From Eubacteriaceae bacterium (GTDB taxonomy: Bacteria; Bacillota; Clostridia; Eubacteriales; Eubacteriaceae), in NCBI GenBank assembly GCA_017405085.1, contig JAFRBB010000026.1:62001-126000 (forward strand): 64,000 bases of DNA, in the 5' to 3' direction. The notes beneath the pieces are model-generated. The model had not been told where the DNA came from. It saw nothing but the letters and a program-made list of their open reading frames with translations, and made no database searches. Each line of letters starts with the position of its first letter. Within the stretch, counting starts at the first letter, position 1. Shown piece by piece: positions 57,423-64,000 of the stretch. The position numbers were made by a program, and so were the translations under genes.

Positions 57423-57755
57423 ATGAACAAATTTGAATTATATTGTATGATATTCTATTTTCTTGACGCTGAATACGACGAAAATAAAAGCAAAGCGCTC
57501 GGTGATTTTCTTAGTGGTGCAAATCCGTTTTTATTTACCGACATCGGTTCTGCCGATCCAGCGGTATATGTTGATTTTTGCAATAAGATTCCTGAGAAAA
57601 TAACACTAGAAAACAGTTTGAGCATCGCATCTGAGTATATCGACTCGTTAAACAACGACGTTGTTTCCCTTGCGTTTGATGATGTCAATCAAGATGAATG
57701 GTTCAAATGTGTTAAGGAATATCTTTTATCTGAGCATAAAGGGAGTCATGTTTAA
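57423..57755 (+). CDS. Putative immunity protein (second copy)
   Basis: This 110-residue protein is homologous to the one at 56561: both begin M--FELY-MIF--LD, share SG-NPFLF and GSA-P, and end with a similar helix. No good ribosome binding site precedes the ATG and no toxin partner is next to it, so it may be an orphan immunity gene or weakly expressed. Its stop codon lies within the first bases of the second direct-repeat copy. Confidence 0.65.
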   Translation: MNKFELYCMIFYFLDAEYDENKSKALGDFLSGANPFLFTDIGSADPAVYVDFCNKIPEKITLENSLSIASEYIDSLNNDVVSLAFDDVNQDEWFKCVKEYLLSEHKGSHV

Positions 57756-57829
57756 GTTGCGTATATGAATACAACGAACGCTCCGGCAAAAAAGTGGACG
57801 CCATTGTCGAATACGAACAGAGTCATTAA
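57751..57829 (+). repeat. Direct repeat copy 2 (diverged isomerase tail)
   Basis: Same 79-base block as 55986-56064. In the isomerase frame it encodes LSCVYEYNERSGKKVDAIVE then YEQSH and stop, with Thr to Val and Ala to Ser changes. It has no start and is not expressed by itself. Confidence 0.93.
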
Positions 57830-57851
57830 TGATTAATATAAGTATAAAGAT

Positions 57852-57887
57852 AAAAAAAACACGAACCGGCAGGCTCGCGTTTTTTTA
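57852..57887 (+). terminator. Terminator after the toxin/immunity segment
   Basis: AAAAAAA...CGAACC/GGCTCG...TTTTTTT stem with a GGCA-like loop lies 22 bases past the second repeat. The A-run on its left could also serve the minus-strand lipoprotein gene. Confidence 0.75.
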
Positions 57888-57936
57888 TGTACACCATTTT
57901 GTATCATGAACAAATTTTGGATGGTTGCTTCAACGC

Positions 57937-58365
57937 TTATTGTCCGTCCATTTGCGAAAGGGAAACCGTAAAGCCTTCATAGGTCAGCTTTAATGTGCTG
58001 CCGGATTTTTTGAAGGTGCCGGTATAGCTTTTTTGGCTTTTGGACTCGGTCACGGTGAGATTCTCGCCGTCGATTTTGTAAGTGCCGTCAGTCGTGAGGG
58101 TTTTGGTGTTTCCCGTGATGGCTTCGAGATTGCCTTCGGCATGAAAGGTACCGTCTTCTTTGATGGTGACGGTGCCGCCTTTGAGGCCTGACAGACGGGC
58201 GATGTCGGCATTGTCGTCGGCGATAAATTGATAGGTGCCGGCGATTTCATTGGATTGTTTGTCCGCGGTGGTTTCGGGTTTCGCGCAGGCGCCGAGGCCA
58301 AAGGCCGCGATGATCATGGCAATCAGCGCGAGGGGGAATGCGAGGGCGTGTAATGTTGATTTCAT
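57937..58365 (-). CDS. Small lipoprotein of unknown function
   Basis: This 142-residue protein has a signal helix ending in a lipobox (FGLGAC, Cys27), so it should be anchored to the outer membrane face of the cell. The mature part is beta-rich, with GTYQFIADD, GGTVTIKEDGTFHAEG and DGTYKIDGENLTV, a pattern like lipocalin-type or DUF5640-like domains in Firmicutes. No partner gene is evident. Confidence 0.75.
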   Translation of the reverse strand: MKSTLHALAFPLALIAMIIAAFGLGACAKPETTADKQSNEIAGTYQFIADDNADIARLSGLKGGTVTIKEDGTFHAEGNLEAITGNTKTLTTDGTYKIDGENLTVTESKSQKSYTGTFKKSGSTLKLTYEGFTVSLSQMDGQ

Positions 58366-58426
58366 TTTCTTGATTTCCTTTCATTGTGATGTTTGAATGA
58401 GGCCGAATAGCGATTGGGTATGGCCG

Positions 58427-58744
58427 TCAAATCATCGTCATCACCCATTCGGTGATGAAAACGGCAACGCAGGCGACGGCGGCCACGGTGAGAAGCCCGC
58501 GGTCAAACCAGGCGAGAATCACGGCGACGATAAGCCCCACCGCCGCGGAGATGACGCTTTGGGTGGCGAAAAAAACCGCCGGAATGGTCATGGCGCCGAG
58601 GACGGCATAGGGCACATAATAAAGAAACGAGCGGATAAAAACGCTTTTGATATCCCGACGAATAAACACCAGCGGAATGGCGCGGATGGCGTAGGTCACA
58701 ATGGCCATGGTGGCAATATACATTAATAAAGTTGGGGTGCTCAT
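58427..58744 (-). CDS. azlD: Branched-chain amino acid exporter small subunit AzlD
   Basis: This 105-residue membrane protein has four hydrophobic segments and the AzlD features (ATMAIVTYAIRAIPLV, then FLYYVPYAVLGAMTIPAVFF). It works with AzlC to export branched-chain amino acids or analogues. Its ATG overlaps the azlC stop by 4 bases. Confidence 0.92.
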   Translation of the reverse strand: MSTPTLLMYIATMAIVTYAIRAIPLVFIRRDIKSVFIRSFLYYVPYAVLGAMTIPAVFFATQSVISAAVGLIVAVILAWFDRGLLTVAAVACVAVFITEWVMTMI

Positions 58745-59526
58745 CGGGTGTCGCCTCCTTGGGGTGTGTCTTGTTTATCGGGTTCAGCTGCAGCATCGGT
58801 GTCTGCCGGCGACGGCCCTTGAATGCCGTTGTCGACGGTAATGGGATGACGCCAGGCCCCGTAAGCCGAGGCGGCGACGGCGCAGATGATAATGGCAAAG
58901 CCCGAGGAAATGTTGTTGAGATAGGGCAAAAAGGTCAGCGCGCAGCTGAGCGCCACGGCGATGCCCACCACGACGCGAACCGCTTTGTCCTTTTTGGCCG
59001 GCGGCACAATGATGGCGATAAACATCCCATAGATGGCAAGCCCCAGAGCGGAGCGGATGGCGTCCGGTAAAACTTCACTAGCCATTGCGCCTAAGGCCGT
59101 GCCCAAGGTCCAGCCGATGACAGGCCCGATAATCAGACCGAGCATATAGTTTAAGCCCAGGGTGCCGGGCTCGGCGCTGCTGACGGCGAAGATTTCGTCG
59201 GTGTCTCCGAAAGCAATCAAAAGTCTGCCGGGAAGGCCGACGGAACGGTCGATTTTTTGAGACCAGGAAAGGGACATCAAAGCGTAGCGCAGGTTGATGA
59301 CGAGCTGCACCATGGCGATTTCAATGAGACTGCCGTGATTCGCGATAATGTCGAGACCGGCAAATTGGCCGGCGGAGGTCACGTTGGTCAGGGAAATGAG
59401 AACGGCGGACCAGGGCGGCAGTCCCTTTTGCACGGCCATCATCCCGAAGGTGAAGGAGACGGAAATGTAGCCAAGGGCGATGGGAATGCCGTGACGAAGT
59501 CCTTTTTGAAAGTCGTTTTGAATCAT
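58741..59526 (-). CDS. azlC: Branched-chain amino acid exporter large subunit AzlC
   Basis: This 261-residue membrane protein has the AzlC signatures (IPIALGYISVSFTFGMMA, SAGQFAGL and NLRYALMSLSWSQK) and about seven hydrophobic segments. The C-terminal tail of about 25 residues is hydrophilic. It is downstream of tatD by 12 bases and overlaps azlD, so tatD-azlC-azlD is probably one operon. Confidence 0.94.
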   Translation of the reverse strand: MIQNDFQKGLRHGIPIALGYISVSFTFGMMAVQKGLPPWSAVLISLTNVTSAGQFAGLDIIANHGSLIEIAMVQLVINLRYALMSLSWSQKIDRSVGLPGRLLIAFGDTDEIFAVSSAEPGTLGLNYMLGLIIGPVIGWTLGTALGAMASEVLPDAIRSALGLAIYGMFIAIIVPPAKKDKAVRVVVGIAVALSCALTFLPYLNNISSGFAIIICAVAASAYGAWRHPITVDNGIQGPSPADTDAAAEPDKQDTPQGGDTR

Positions 59527-59538
59527 GAGGTTTCCTTT

Positions 59539-60327
59539 TTAAGACGCGCAAGCGGTGTCAAACCGAAACAAACGATTGGCGTTTTCTGTTGTTATGCGAA
59601 TCATATCATCAACGGATATGTTTTTGTATTCGGCCATTTTGGCGGCAATATGCACAATGTAAGATGACTCGTTGCGGCGTCCGCGAAGGGGAACCGGCGC
59701 CATATAGGGGGAGTCGGTTTCGATGAGCAGTCTGTCCGCCGGGGCGTAGGCCACCACGTCGGGGGCTTTGCGGGCGTTTTTGAAGGTCAGTGGACCGTCA
59801 AATCCCAGATACAATCCCATGTCCAAAAGCTCTCTGGTCATTTCCACGGAACCGCCGTAGCAATGAAAGACGCCGGAGGCCTCTTGATTAAGATTCGCTT
59901 TTACGATGGCCAAGGCGTCACCGTGGGCATCCCGGTCGTGGACGATGATGGGCAGACCCAGCTCGCCCGCCAGACCCACCTGGGTTTCAAAGACGCGTTT
60001 TTGCACATCCCGGGGGGCGCCGTCGTCATAATAATAGTCCAGGCCGATTTCGCCGATGGCAAGCACCTTGGGATGCTCCGCCCATTGCCTGATCATGGGA
60101 ATGTGGCGGGCGGCGTCAAAATCCACGCAATCGGAGGGATGATACCCGACGGCGGCATAAACAATCTCGTAGGTTTCACTGATCTCTATAGCGCGGCGTG
60201 ATGTTTCGGCATTGACGCCGGGATCCAAGATAAAGCCGATATCCACGGCTTTGGCGCGGTCGATGACCGCGTTGAGATCGTCTTGAAATTGTTCGTCGTC
60301 CAAATGACAATGGGTGTCCGTCAGCAT
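59539..60327 (-). CDS. tatD: TatD-family metal-dependent DNase
   Basis: This 262-residue cytoplasmic hydrolase of the amidohydrolase fold has metal ligands in DTHCHLDD, GEIGLDYYY, VHDRDAH, FHCYGG and IETDSPYM. TatD/YcfH enzymes degrade DNA 3' ends or act on D-aminoacyl compounds. GAGAGGT precedes the ATG. It heads the minus-strand operon with azlC and azlD. Confidence 0.95.
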   Translation of the reverse strand: MLTDTHCHLDDEQFQDDLNAVIDRAKAVDIGFILDPGVNAETSRRAIEISETYEIVYAAVGYHPSDCVDFDAARHIPMIRQWAEHPKVLAIGEIGLDYYYDDGAPRDVQKRVFETQVGLAGELGLPIIVHDRDAHGDALAIVKANLNQEASGVFHCYGGSVEMTRELLDMGLYLGFDGPLTFKNARKAPDVVAYAPADRLLIETDSPYMAPVPLRGRRNESSYIVHIAAKMAEYKNISVDDMIRITTENANRLFRFDTACAS

Positions 60328-60618
60328 GATTTACCTCTCGTTTTTAAATGTAAGTATTGGTATAACATCAGCTTATCCATTGCCGCATGGCGGGATTGAT
60401 GTTTGGGATTCATGTGCGGCATGATTTCATGTGAATACCGGGCAATCCCGGTAAGGTGAATCCCGGATTTAAGGATATATTTAAGCTTCCCGCCAACTTT
60501 GTGATAAGCCGTTAAAAGCTTTTTTATTATAGCATAGATGAATTTAAAAAAATACATGGAATACGTCGGTTTTGGTGTATAATACAATGCAAATTCAACG
60601 AAAAAGAGGTGTAAAAAA

Positions 60619-61104
60619 ATGAATCGTATTTCGACGCGTGATTTAGTTCGGACTGCGTTGCTCGCGGCGCTGGTCTTTTTGTTTACCTTTGTGATACGCA
60701 TCCCCATTCCCAACGGATATGTGCATCTCGGCGACGGCGCCGTGATGCTTTGCGGAATTTTACTTGGACCCGTATTAGGACCGGTCGCGGCGATTGTCGG
60801 CAGTGCGGCGGCGGACTATTTCGGCGGTTTTGCGATATATATGCTGCCGACGGCTATTGCCAAAGGGCTTTTGAGCTATCTCTGCGCCCGTGCTTTTTCG
60901 GGAAAATATAATCGTGGCACACAAAGCGCATTTATCGGTGCCGGGGCATTATCTTCGGTCGCGGTATATTATATCGCTGAAATCATGATGTACGGGAGCG
61001 TGGTGGGCCCGCTGATTAATGTGCCATTTAATCTACTTCAAACGGCGGTGGGCATTGCCGCCGCGGCGATTTTACTCAAACCTTTAAAAGTGATGAGTCA
61101 CTGA
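60619..61104 (+). CDS. ECF transporter substrate-binding (S) component
   Basis: This 161-residue membrane protein has five or six hydrophobic segments and the pattern of vitamin ECF S-components (IPIPNGYVHLGDGAVMLCGI, LLGPVLGPVAAIVGSAAADY). It would need the shared EcfA-EcfT module from elsewhere in the genome. The leader is short: TATAAT at 60578-60583 gives about 30 bases, so there is no room for a riboswitch to reveal the substrate. AGAGGTG precedes the ATG. Confidence 0.9.
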   Translation: MNRISTRDLVRTALLAALVFLFTFVIRIPIPNGYVHLGDGAVMLCGILLGPVLGPVAAIVGSAAADYFGGFAIYMLPTAIAKGLLSYLCARAFSGKYNRGTQSAFIGAGALSSVAVYYIAEIMMYGSVVGPLINVPFNLLQTAVGIAAAAILLKPLKVMSH

Positions 61105-61198
61105 ATGATGGGCACTAACAAAATCAATCGAAGACTGATGTGATATCAACGCGCGGAATCGAAAAAGCGCATATTTAGAACATATAATTTATAAAACC

Positions 61199-61246
61199 AA
61201 AAAGCTGCCGGCCTGTTTTAAGCGAAACAGGCAAAGGCAGCTTTTT
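61199..61246. terminator. Bidirectional terminator
   Basis: Nested stems AAAGCTGCC/GGCAGCTTT and GCCTGTTT/AAACAGGC lie between the convergent ECF and flavodiiron genes, with A- and T-runs at the ends. Confidence 0.85.
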
Positions 61247-61267
61247 ATCGTTGGGAAGGATTCTGAT

Positions 61268-62467
61268 TTACGCGTTCACGGAGGCGGCGATGGCGTCCGC
61301 TAATGTGGAAAGATCGGCTTCGCCGTCTTCTTTGACAGAGGAGAGCAGACTGACTTTTTCGTTAAGCAAAGTGATATCTTTCATGCTTTCGAGTTCCGCT
61401 TGCATGAGGGTGCCGGATTTGACGGCCCAGGTGCCGTTTTCGATGATGGCGGCGGTGCGGTTTGAGACATTGAGGGCCTTCATGTCGCTTATGAGATCGT
61501 GCATGGTGGGGAAAATGCCGAGGTTGTAGGTGACGGAGGCCAACACAAAATGACTGTATTTAAACATATCGGCGATGATATAGGACCGGTCGGTTTTGGA
61601 CACGTCATAGACTTTGACGTTTTTCATGCCGGCTTCGGCAAGCTTCACGGCCAGAATGTCGGCGGCGTTTTCGGTGTCGCCGTACATGGAGGCGTAGGCG
61701 ATGACCACCCCTTGTTCCTCGGGGGTGTAGCTTGCCCATTTTTGATGTTTTTCCAAGATATAATCAATGCCGGAGCGCCAGATGAGGCCGTGCAGCGGGC
61801 AGATCATTTTGATGTCGAGGGGAGCGGCTTTTTTGAGCAGGGCGGTGACGTTTTTGCCGTATTTGCCGACGATGTTGGCGTAATAGCGGCGGGCTTCGTC
61901 AATCCAATCGCGGTCATAATCCACTTCGTCGTCAAACAATTTGCCGTCCAAGGCTTTGAAGGAGCCGAAGGCGTCGGCTGAGAAGAGCACGCCGTTGGTG
62001 TGATCAAAGCTCACCATGACCTCGGGCCAATGGACCATCGGCGCGGCCACAAAGGTGAATTCATGGGCGCCGAAGGAGCGGGTGTCGCCGTTTCTCACGA
62101 TGTCGGCGTTTTTAATGTCATAGCCGAATTGCTCGGCGAAAGCCTTGCCCTTGGCTGTCGTCACGACGGTGACATCGGGATAGCGCAGCAGAATTTCGCC
62201 CAGGGTGGCGGCGTGATCCGGCTCAAAATGGTTGACGATGAGCACGTCCAAAGGTTTGCCGGCAAGCACGTATTCGACATTTTCGATAAACTGTTTGCCG
62301 ACGGACCAGTCCGCCGTGTCGATGAGGACGGTTTTTTCATCGGTCAGCACATAGGCGTTGTAGGAGACGCCTTCGGGTAGGGGATGAATGTTTTCAAAAA
62401 GGGCCAGTCTGCGGTCGCTGGCGCCGACCCAATATAAATCGTCTGTGACTTTTCGTACGTTATGCAT
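61268..62467 (-). CDS. fprA: Flavodiiron protein (FprA, A-type flavoprotein)
   Basis: This 399-residue enzyme reduces O2 to water (or NO to N2O) and protects anaerobes. The N-terminal metallo-beta-lactamase-like domain has diiron ligands in NHFEPDHA, the His in PMVHWPEVM, Asp in LFSADAFG and His in CPLHGLIWR. The C-terminal flavodoxin domain binds FMN (YASMYGDTENAAD). A rubredoxin domain is absent, so an external electron donor is needed; the ferredoxin at 30.6 kb is only a guess. Confidence 0.96.
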   Translation of the reverse strand: MHNVRKVTDDLYWVGASDRRLALFENIHPLPEGVSYNAYVLTDEKTVLIDTADWSVGKQFIENVEYVLAGKPLDVLIVNHFEPDHAATLGEILLRYPDVTVVTTAKGKAFAEQFGYDIKNADIVRNGDTRSFGAHEFTFVAAPMVHWPEVMVSFDHTNGVLFSADAFGSFKALDGKLFDDEVDYDRDWIDEARRYYANIVGKYGKNVTALLKKAAPLDIKMICPLHGLIWRSGIDYILEKHQKWASYTPEEQGVVIAYASMYGDTENAADILAVKLAEAGMKNVKVYDVSKTDRSYIIADMFKYSHFVLASVTYNLGIFPTMHDLISDMKALNVSNRTAAIIENGTWAVKSGTLMQAELESMKDITLLNEKVSLLSSVKEDGEADLSTLADAIAASVNA

Positions 62468-62589
62468 GGTATTTCCTCCGAGAATTTGTCATGTGAAATG
62501 AAGCGAAAACGGGAAGATGACCGCCTTCGGGGCTCATCATGACCCGGTTCGCTTTCGGCCGATTGATTTTGTGAAATGATTGCCCGATT

Positions 62590-62619
62590 ATTATACCAAA
62601 AATTTTCGGGGCGACGCAA
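62590..62619 (-). promoter_or_regulatory. Promoter of fprA
   Basis: On the minus strand TTGCGT, an 18-base spacer and TATAAT, about 120 bases before the start codon. Confidence 0.5.
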
Positions 62620-62696
62620 TCTTTATTAAAGAAAGCCGTGATATAATTTAGTCATCTATCGAGAAGACCGAATGTTATGAAAAGGAGGCGAACATC

Positions 62697-63080
62697 TTGA
62701 TCGACAACAAAACCTTTATCAAAATGATCGACGATCACGAAAAATGGCTTCGCGGTCAGGGGGGACAATGCGCCGATTTCAGCGGCATGGATTTGAAAAG
62801 TCATGATTTTGTCAATGTGGATTTGCAAAAGGCCAATTTTGAAAACGCCGATCTTCAGGGCATCATGTTTATTCGGTGCAATCTGGCCTTTGTCAATTTT
62901 AAAAACGCCAATTTGAACAATGTCATTTTCTCCGATTGCGAATGCTATCAGACCAACATGCAATCCGTCACCATGCGGGATTGTGAGTTTCGCGGCGTGA
63001 AAATGAGCATGACCATCATGACGCCCAAGGACGAAACCAAAGAACGCTATATTTCCAAATATGTCACCATTAACGATTGA
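62697..63080 (+). CDS. Pentapeptide-repeat-like protein
   Basis: This 127-residue cytoplasmic protein has about ten pentapeptide-like repeats with a central Phe/Leu (ADFSG, MDLKS, VDLQK, ANFEN, ADLQG, CNLAF, VNFKN, ANLNN, VIFSD), which should form a short right-handed beta-helix. The start is TTG at 62697, supported by AGGAGG 8 bases upstream; no in-frame ATG is near. Function is unknown: some relatives mimic DNA and protect gyrase, but this one is short. Confidence 0.8.
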   Translation: MIDNKTFIKMIDDHEKWLRGQGGQCADFSGMDLKSHDFVNVDLQKANFENADLQGIMFIRCNLAFVNFKNANLNNVIFSDCECYQTNMQSVTMRDCEFRGVKMSMTIMTPKDETKERYISKYVTIND

Positions 63081-63103
63081 TCCGTCATCAGCGATTGATT
63101 GCG

Positions 63104-63137
63104 TGCCGGCAAAGCCCTTCGGCTGCGCCGGTTTTTT
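63104..63137 (+). terminator. Terminator of the pentapeptide gene
   Basis: Arms GCCGGCAAAGCC/GGCTGCGCCGG with loop CTTC run into T6, about 25 bases past the stop. Confidence 0.85.
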
Positions 63138-63230
63138 GCTGTTTTTTTGAGCTATGCCCCTTGTTTGAGATGGAATTTAACCTTAAAATCCCATCAACCA
63201 CGGGAATTTATCATTTATTGCGTGATTTCA

Positions 63231-63260
63231 TTGTTTATTATTTTTGATTTATGGTAAAAT
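63231..63260 (+). promoter_or_regulatory. Promoter of serS
   Basis: TTGTTT, an 18-base spacer and TAAAAT, 43 bases before the start codon. The short leader has no room for a T-box. Confidence 0.55.
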
Positions 63261-63302
63261 AATCGGTAATGATTGATTATTTGACAAGGAGAACAAACCG
63301 CA

Positions 63303-64000
63303 ATGCTGGATATCAAACGCATTAGAGAAAACAGCGACGAAGTCATCGCCGCACTGAACAATCGCGGCGGCGATTTTACCGCCGATATTGAAAAGGCCCT
63401 TTCTCTTGACGAAAAACGCCGCGAGATTTTGGGACGCGTCGAAGCCCTCAAGGCCAAGAAAAACGCCGTTTCCAAAAGTATTCCCCAAAAGAAAATGGCC
63501 GGGGAGGACCTCGCGCCGGTGTTCGCCGAGATGAAGGCCGTGTCAAACGAAATCAAAGCCGATGACGAAGCGCTGTCCGCCGTGGAAGATGAGCTGAAAC
63601 AAACCTTGATCGTGCTTCCCAATATTCCAAGCGATAGCATTGTCGTCGGCAAGGACGACAGCGAAAACAAAGAAGTCCGCCGTTGGGGAGAACCCCGTCA
63701 ATTTGATTTTGAGCCCAAAGCCCACTGGGATATCGGGGTCGATCTTGACATTTTGGATTTTGAGCGCGCCGCCAAGCTCACCGGTGCCCGCTTTTCCATG
63801 TTTAAAGGCAAAGGCGCCCGCTTAGAACGCGCCCTCATCAATTTCATGCTCTATGTGCACACCGCGGAGCAGGATTACACCGAAATGTCCACGCCCTATA
63901 TGGTCAACCGCGAAAGCATGACCGGCACCGGCCAGCTTCCCAAATTTGAGGAGGACGCCTTCCATCTGGAAAAAGAAGACTTTTTCCTGGTTCCCACCGC
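63303..64000 (+). CDS. serS: Seryl-tRNA synthetase (3' end outside window)
   Basis: This class II synthetase charges tRNA-Ser, two of whose genes lie at 32 kb. The first 232 residues are visible. MLDIKRIRENSDEVIAALNN starts the tRNA-binding coiled-coil arm (to about residue 100), followed by the hinge LPNIPSDSIVVGKD, motif 1 region ERALINFMLYVH and the TGTGQLPKFEEDAF block. AAGGAG precedes the ATG by about 11 bases. The frame runs off the window. Confidence 0.95.
   Translation, partial: MLDIKRIRENSDEVIAALNNRGGDFTADIEKALSLDEKRREILGRVEALKAKKNAVSKSIPQKKMAGEDLAPVFAEMKAVSNEIKADDEALSAVEDELKQTLIVLPNIPSDSIVVGKDDSENKEVRRWGEPRQFDFEPKAHWDIGVDLDILDFERAAKLTGARFSMFKGKGARLERALINFMLYVHTAEQDYTEMSTPYMVNRESMTGTGQLPKFEEDAFHLEKEDFFLVPT

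Noticed and set aside
63081-63302. T-box riboswitch ahead of serS
   Set aside because: The promoter leaves a leader of only about 35 bases and no AGGGTGG-like T-box sequence is present.

Overview
The window looks like a chromosomal segment of a Gram-positive anaerobe of the class Clostridia (Eubacteriales). I infer this from the CIRCE/HrcA heat-shock operon, clostridial hydrophobic-W (ChW) repeats, a fibro-slime/SpaA surface protein, a lone 4Fe-4S ferredoxin, a flavodiiron protein, an iron-dependent alcohol dehydrogenase, AGGAGG-type ribosome binding sites with several TTG starts, and the absence of outer-membrane genes. I cannot name the species. Most genes look like ordinary core genome; the accessory signal is concentrated near 56.0-57.8 kb and in a few surface, export and leader regions.

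Layout: 0-7.5 kb is a nitrogen-assimilation operon (3' end of type I glutamine synthetase, an ANTAR RNA-binding regulator with a pseudo-receiver, glutamate synthase gltB and gltD). 7.5-11 kb holds a barstar-like gene and trkA-trkH potassium uptake on the minus strand. 11.5-15.6 kb encodes a large secreted fibro-slime/SpaA protein without a sorting signal. 15.8-20.5 kb carries a DMT exporter, trpS, murI, a two-helix K+ channel and an unknown membrane protein. 20.7-28 kb is a MacB-like export locus (permease, adaptor, ATPase, permease) followed by a LytS-like kinase and a SARP-like response regulator. 28-38 kb has an EF-G paralogue, ferredoxin, a HAD phosphatase, two tRNA-Ser genes, a glutamine cyclotransferase lipoprotein, a frameshifted DUF2798-like gene, Fe-ADH and a type III glutamine synthetase with an attenuator-like leader. 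37.8-43.5 kb is purA-carA-carB. 43.9-49.7 kb contains a ChW-repeat subtilase, an LD-carboxypeptidase and hemW. 49.7-54.8 kb is hrcA-grpE-dnaK-dnaJ. 54.9-57.8 kb has a DhaS-like TetR regulator, an RpiB-like isomerase and a toxin/immunity remnant. 57.9-64 kb holds a lipoprotein, tatD-azlC-azlD, an ECF S-component, a flavodiiron protein, a pentapeptide-repeat protein and the 5' end of serS.

The strongest candidate for something unusual is the 1.7-kb segment at 56.07-57.75 kb. It contains a C-terminal toxin tip with no carrier, two homologous immunity-like genes and a degraded third gene. It is bracketed by two 79-bp copies (about 89% identical) of the 3' end of the RpiB-like gene. The second candidate is the leader of the type III glutamine synthetase gene: a consensus promoter, a strong ribosome binding site, a 17-codon Arg/Phe-rich reading frame and an overlapping terminator hairpin. 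Other leads are three helix-phased TGTGAC repeats abutting the promoter of the surface protein, an inverted repeat on the -10 box of the DMT transporter, and a homopolymer frameshift that can be repaired by removing one base.

All functional names come from motif recognition by eye. No database search, folding or alignment program was run.
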